Source of the DNA: Polytrichum commune
Lineage: Eukaryota > Streptophyta > Polytrichopsida > Polytrichales > Polytrichaceae
Direction: 5' to 3'
NCBI GenBank assembly: GCA_950295325.1
Contig: OX485805.1
Location: forward strand, 11,282,501-11,346,500
DNA: 64,000 bases
Below the pieces are notes generated by a model. It made no database searches, was not told the origin of the DNA, and was given only the letters and a program-made list of their open reading frames with translations. Of the stretch, positions 59,863 through 64,000 are shown piece after piece (the stretch's first letter is position 1; each line of letters starts with the position of its first letter). The position numbers and the translations under genes are program-made.

Positions 59863-60450
59863 GCGAATGGTAACCCACACTAATTAAACAAAATATTGTA
59901 GAGGTGCATGTAAGAAACTAGATAGAACTATAAGAATTTAAGTTAATTGCCACTCTTAAGACGCGGGGAGCTATAGACGAGGAGAGATCAAGAGCAAGAC
60001 ATGCATAAATTGAATCGTGAACTAACCCCCATCGGAAGAGCCTTTGGTGTATAGCACCGCGTTCAAGTTCTTGCCCCATGCTAATGCAAATGTTTCTGCT
60101 ACAGGCGACTCGTTCAGTATGGTCAACCTTTCTCTCCTCACCTGGGGGCATTACCTTAAAGGGATGGAACCCTTTCTTCTTCTTCTTCCGGAAACAGACG
60201 GCCGACAGGCTAGCGCCAAAGCACAGGAGGCAGTTGACCACCTGGCAAGTTTTCCGTCAAGTAGAGAGGAGATTTCATAGCCGGGATTCGAACCGTCAAC
60301 AATGGGGATGGAACCTTGAAGTGCAAGCATGTGACTGCTTGGTGGGAACGCATTACAACTTGACCATCATAAAGAAAGATGTTGGCTCTTTCTTGCTCAA
60401 GCACAACAATCTTGATATTAGTGGTGCTTAAGGTACTGAGGCCTTCTCAT
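59863..60450. other. Intergenic; tRNA-derived SINE relic possible (minus strand)
   Basis: GGTTCGAATCCCGGC (minus strand, about 60276-60290) matches a tRNA T-loop/pol III B-box. The flanking bases do not form a T-stem and I find no complete cloverleaf, so this is not called a tRNA gene. GGTTCCATCCC repeats about 30 bp 5' of it on the minus strand (higher coordinates) and again near 60167. Confidence 0.3.
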
Positions 60451-62025
60451 TACCATCACAGCCGGAGTAAGATGCGCCGTACATGAACATTTCATACATG
60501 AGCATTTAAGGGTCGAGAACTTTTTCTATTTCAGGAAGGTTCAATAGCTAGCTATAGTGTCATGTGCGCCAAAATAACCGTTTTGGGGGACGGTTCCATG
60601 TGTTGCTCAAATGCAAGAGCCAAAGTTAAAAGCCAATATCTTTCACATATGATGCCCAATTTGGGTGGGGTTTTTTCTTTTCTTTTTTCTTTTTTCCCCT
60701 CCTTGGGACAAGGTGACGGTTTTGCACAACTTAACCGGATGGTTTTGGGAAAAAAAACTTGGTGCACATGTTGCTTCCTCTATAAAAATGGGGATATCTC
60801 CCAAAATGACCTCGTGTGGCCCCTCCAACTTTGAGGGTGATGGACTTCATCTAATTTTTCTCAAAAAAATCCAAATTTTTGGGAGTAACTCATTTGTCAT
60901 CCACATAACATATTATGGCAAAGTTGTCAACTTTCTAAAATTTGTGGAATGACCAAAATGATTATGAAACAACATATTTCAGAGTTTTTTCCAATTGTCC
61001 CCCAGATGAAGGCCATATTCATTGTCAATCTAACCTACCAAATGTGGTCCCATTGACTTCAACTTTTCACCCAAAATAATGAAGTTTCAAAATCAAACTT
61101 TTTGAAACTTCGTAGCACTTTGCAATTTTGAATTATAGTGAGAAATACACAGCTTTCTAGCTGAGAGCAGGAAGTGAAGGTTTGTCAGCGGCCTCAGGAT
61201 TGTCTGAACGAGATCCCGTGTGTTTTTGAATGCAACGAAGGTATGCAAATATACTTTTTTTACTCTCTCGACATATCCAGGCATAGTTTGTCCTAGTTGT
61301 CGGGTCAGGGTTCTCTAATGTGTGTACCCTATACAGAACACTCAAATGCGTATCGAACACTTTCAAGACAGTTTGTTCGATAGTTCTATACATCTGATTT
61401 AGCCCTCATGTATCTTATGGTTGAAATTGATAATATCACGTGTAATTGGAAAATTCAAATTTTCCTAAAATTAACTGTTTCCAGCTACATTGCTGATTCC
61501 ATCGCACGAGCCAGGTTGCCCTTTCAGAAGCCGCTACAAAAAACTCAAGAACGGGTTGGTACATGATAAGTTGTCTATAATTACATGTGCACATACAGAA
61601 TCTGTGTGCGTGAAGAATACATGTAGTTTCGTGAAGTTTCACTTGAGAAAACGTAGCTGCTAATTCAGTCGAGGTTTTGAGTCGAAACCCTCCTGTCATT
61701 TGATCCCACTCACTCAGGGTGATTGAAGGCTCCGCTGCTGGATTCTACAAGAGTCCAGAATGAACCAAACATCATGCACAAAATTAGAAAACCGGAGGAA
61801 CATGGTTATTACAGTCTGTATGCCCAAAAATTCAATTTCCGCGAGGACACAAGGTATCTATCGATCTGCCAGAGTAGCACTATAGTGATCCACAGCTTTG
61901 GTGAGGGGAAGAGAGCATATTCAAGGGGGAGGTCGGCAGGGTTTAGCAAGCGTATCGGGAGCCTCTTAATTCCCCAGTCTGATCAGGTGCGGTGAAGATT
62001 AAGAAAGGGAATTCTAAAGTTTGGT
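60451..62025. other. Intergenic; 3' flank of the rhomboid gene
   Basis: AT-rich with a pyrimidine tract near 60670-60705. No supported gene. 61700-62025 probably includes the 3' untranslated region of the rhomboid-like gene. Confidence 0.55.
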
Positions 62026-63093
62026 TTAAGGATTTCTGTAGATGCCAGGGCATGACCACTTGAGGTTGGGGACGCAGCTCGCATAATGGCACCATGAGCA
62101 GTTTGAGTTCACATCGATGCCGAGGAAGAGCACCACAGTGGCGGCAACAATCAGACCAAAGACGAGGATGAAGGCGAGAATTGAGAGGACTTTCTGGTAT
62201 TTCTTGTACATTTTTACCGGAGGCAAGTCGGCATCCTCTTGGTTGAGGATGAAGACCTCCAATTGCGAGAGGTGCCGAGTATCCTTGAACCCTAATTGCG
62301 GGCGCTTCAACAACACAAAGCCCAATAGGAAACCCGTAAACAATCCCCCCACGTTGGCGAAATTGTCCACTTGCGGCATCAACCCGAATGCGAGGCTGAC
62401 GAGGATGAAGAAAATCAGGCCAAATATGTTCAAGCACTTCCGCTCGGCCCTCTCCCAGTTGATGATGATCTCGGAAAGTGCGGCTCCCAAAATTCCCATA
62501 ACCGCCCCGGAGGCTCCAGCGAAGATCTGGGTCTGGATGAACAGAGCGGACATCAAGCTTCCTCCGAACCCTGAGACGACGTAGATCAATGCCACCGGAG
62601 TGAACCAAAATTTGACCTCCATGGGGATTCCAACAAACAGCAAAGCCAGCAGGTTCATAATCAGCTGCAAAACTCCTGCGTTCACGGCTATGGCGGACAC
62701 CAAGCGCCAGCCTTCGTGCTTCTTCGTCACCAAGTTGCTCTCCAGGGCACCCCAGTCCTGGAGAATCGAAGTTCGAGGCCCCAGCATAGGATTCTCGTCC
62801 CATGGTTGGAATGACATGGGCCCCAGCCATGTGCCCACGCATGAAGAGCCTGCGGGGATGTTCGAGGGGCAATCGTTGTAGTACATGGCGAGGATGAAGA
62901 CGGCGATGCTTCCCAGCATAATGGTCGGCACTGCAATGGGGATGTACCGGTGGGGCTTTGGCATTCGGTACTCATTCTTAATCACCGGAGGTGGGGAGGG
63001 CTCGAAATGGTGGCTGTCGTGATCGTGCACCCGGATCTTGAACTCCTTGTTGCCTTCTTCGTGCTCCTTGCCGTTGCCGTTCAATTTGTCCAT
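62026..63093 (-). CDS. Rhomboid-like protein, predicted inactive, intronless
   Basis: A single 355-codon frame from ATG 63093 to TAA. A polar N-terminus of about 50 residues with His/Asp runs (VHDHDSHH) precedes the first membrane segment (YIPIAVPTIMLGSIAVFI). Next come the loop with WRLVSA and several more membrane helices. The catalytic serine motif is present (GASGAVMG, about residues 193-200). The family's second dyad residue, His in a motif like NFAHIGG, is Asn here (NFANVGG). The HxxxN-type helix before it also lacks His (NAGVLQLIMNLLALLFVG). The C-terminus has the Cys-rich CSWCHYASCVPNLKWSC seen in plant RBL proteins. The fold and family are clear, but proteolysis is not expected; inactive rhomboids often act in trafficking or quality control. 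It is much more GC-rich than its neighbours, and the absence of introns suggests a retrocopy. Confidence 0.88.
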   Translation of the reverse strand: MDKLNGNGKEHEEGNKEFKIRVHDHDSHHFEPSPPPVIKNEYRMPKPHRYIPIAVPTIMLGSIAVFILAMYYNDCPSNIPAGSSCVGTWLGPMSFQPWDENPMLGPRTSILQDWGALESNLVTKKHEGWRLVSAIAVNAGVLQLIMNLLALLFVGIPMEVKFWFTPVALIYVVSGFGGSLMSALFIQTQIFAGASGAVMGILGAALSEIIINWERAERKCLNIFGLIFFILVSLAFGLMPQVDNFANVGGLFTGFLLGFVLLKRPQLGFKDTRHLSQLEVFILNQEDADLPPVKMYKKYQKVLSILAFILVFGLIVAATVVLFLGIDVNSNCSWCHYASCVPNLKWSCPGIYRNP

Positions 63094-64000
63094 GGCGAAA
63101 GATCCACTTATGAATCAGACTGAATCTGGGAGCAAAAGGTTCCTCCACCACTGTTTGCCTCAAGATCGACTAAACCTCATGCATCCACAAGCCCATCCTT
63201 CAACCGATCTGTCGACTTGGAGAATATGACTGTGATGAAGTTTTGTCATGTATCTCCGGTGATGGACAAACTCCACGAAGCTGAACACATCCGATAAGAG
63301 GTTCGGGATTCTTAAACCCAGCTGCAATACTCACCAAAAACAAACTTTTCAAGGATTCAACGTATTATCAACGTCGAGTTCGATGACGGATCACCTGCAT
63401 TGCAAATAAGCTCAAGGAAATTAGGAAACTCCGGGAATCAAAACTGCGGATGATCGTAGTTTGATTGATTGATCGGCGGTTTCGTGTCAATTATTGACAT
63501 GATACTACAAATTCCTTTTGTTCAATGATTGATGCTGTACGTCATGCGCAGTCCACCTGGGACAGATTCCACTGACAGATCATTCTCTGACACAAAAGAA
63601 AGACTCATATCCTCGTGCTGGCCCGCCCTTCAGCAACGATTGTTGCAAGGGTCCCACAATTTTAGATCGATTGACAACCAGATCACAGTTTCCACAATGT
63701 CGTCTAACATCCGGACCATTCTCCTCTTCAGTGAGAGAATCTCTGGAATTCCAAATTACTTGGTACAGTTTGGTCTTGGATATGCGCGCGGATGCTCCAG
63801 TCCCAAATTGGAATCCCACACCTGCATCGAGAGAAACCGAAACATATTCCTCCAACATATCTAAACCTCTCCTAGATTGACCTAGATGTAGGAATCGCAT
63901 TCATGCTGACACATTCAAGGTTTCAAGACTCCAATGACCTTGTGACTCCATATTCGAAGAGAAATGCATCTTATGAGATCCTCAAACCGGCTGTACGACG
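63094..64000. other. Upstream region of the rhomboid-like gene
   Basis: Likely promoter and leader close to 63094. An unrecognised 106-codon frame lies at 63580-63900 (-), overlapped by frames on the other strand. No gene is called. Confidence 0.5.

Noticed and set aside
60276-60290. tRNA gene on the minus strand (GGTTCGAATCCCGGC)
   Set aside because: The T-loop core is present, but flanking bases do not pair into a T-stem and no acceptor, D or anticodon arms fit around it.
62117-62584. 155-codon plus-strand frame and a 309-codon alternative minus frame over the rhomboid gene
   Set aside because: Both are shadows of the 355-codon rhomboid frame, which alone shows family motifs.

Overview
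The window is nuclear DNA of a land plant. Its genes are split by many short GT-AG introns, and several encode proteins with plastid- or thylakoid-type N-terminal targeting sequences. The intergenic DNA is AT-rich and full of small inverted-repeat elements. I cannot name the species or rank the lineage with confidence. All exon models below were built by hand from reading frames, splice signals and intron phase.

Layout. (1) 138-920 (+): last exon of an FCP1-like HAD protein. (2) 921-6388: gene-poor, with a repeated hairpin motif and a 743-bp inverted-repeat element. (3) 6389-12304 (-): 14-exon C-terminal processing peptidase with a thylakoid-lumen targeting sequence. (4) 17246-19801 (-): six-exon DprA/SLOG-like Rossmann protein. 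(5) 22578-23556: solo LTR with intact ends and a 5-bp target duplication. (6) 26265-31283 (+): 13-exon cation diffusion facilitator of the ZnT9/MTP-C4 type. (7) 32364-37119 (-): seven-exon EamA/DMT transporter with one GC-AG intron. (8) 37120-47683: AT-rich intergenic DNA with several MITE-like relics, a CAA microsatellite and a degenerate 45-bp tandem repeat. (9) 47684-49551 (-): a zinc-ribbon gene that looks freshly broken by one frameshift and one stop. (10) 51572-58598: fragments of an unidentified gene around a complete Copia element (52028-58403). (11) 62026-63093 (-): an intronless rhomboid-like protein that has lost its catalytic histidine.

The strongest candidate for something unusual is the Copia element. 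Its two 350-bp LTRs read as identical, its 1535-codon gag-pol frame is open, and it has a 5-bp target duplication. Its primer-binding site pairs with an internal, anticodon-side stretch of initiator tRNA-Met, as in Drosophila copia, and not with the tRNA 3' end that is usual for plant Copia elements. It therefore looks very young and possibly active.

The genes do not form an operon-like unit. Their shared theme is only that at least three appear to be organelle-targeted: the peptidase, the Rossmann protein and the EamA transporter look plastid-directed, and the metal transporter is possibly mitochondrial.
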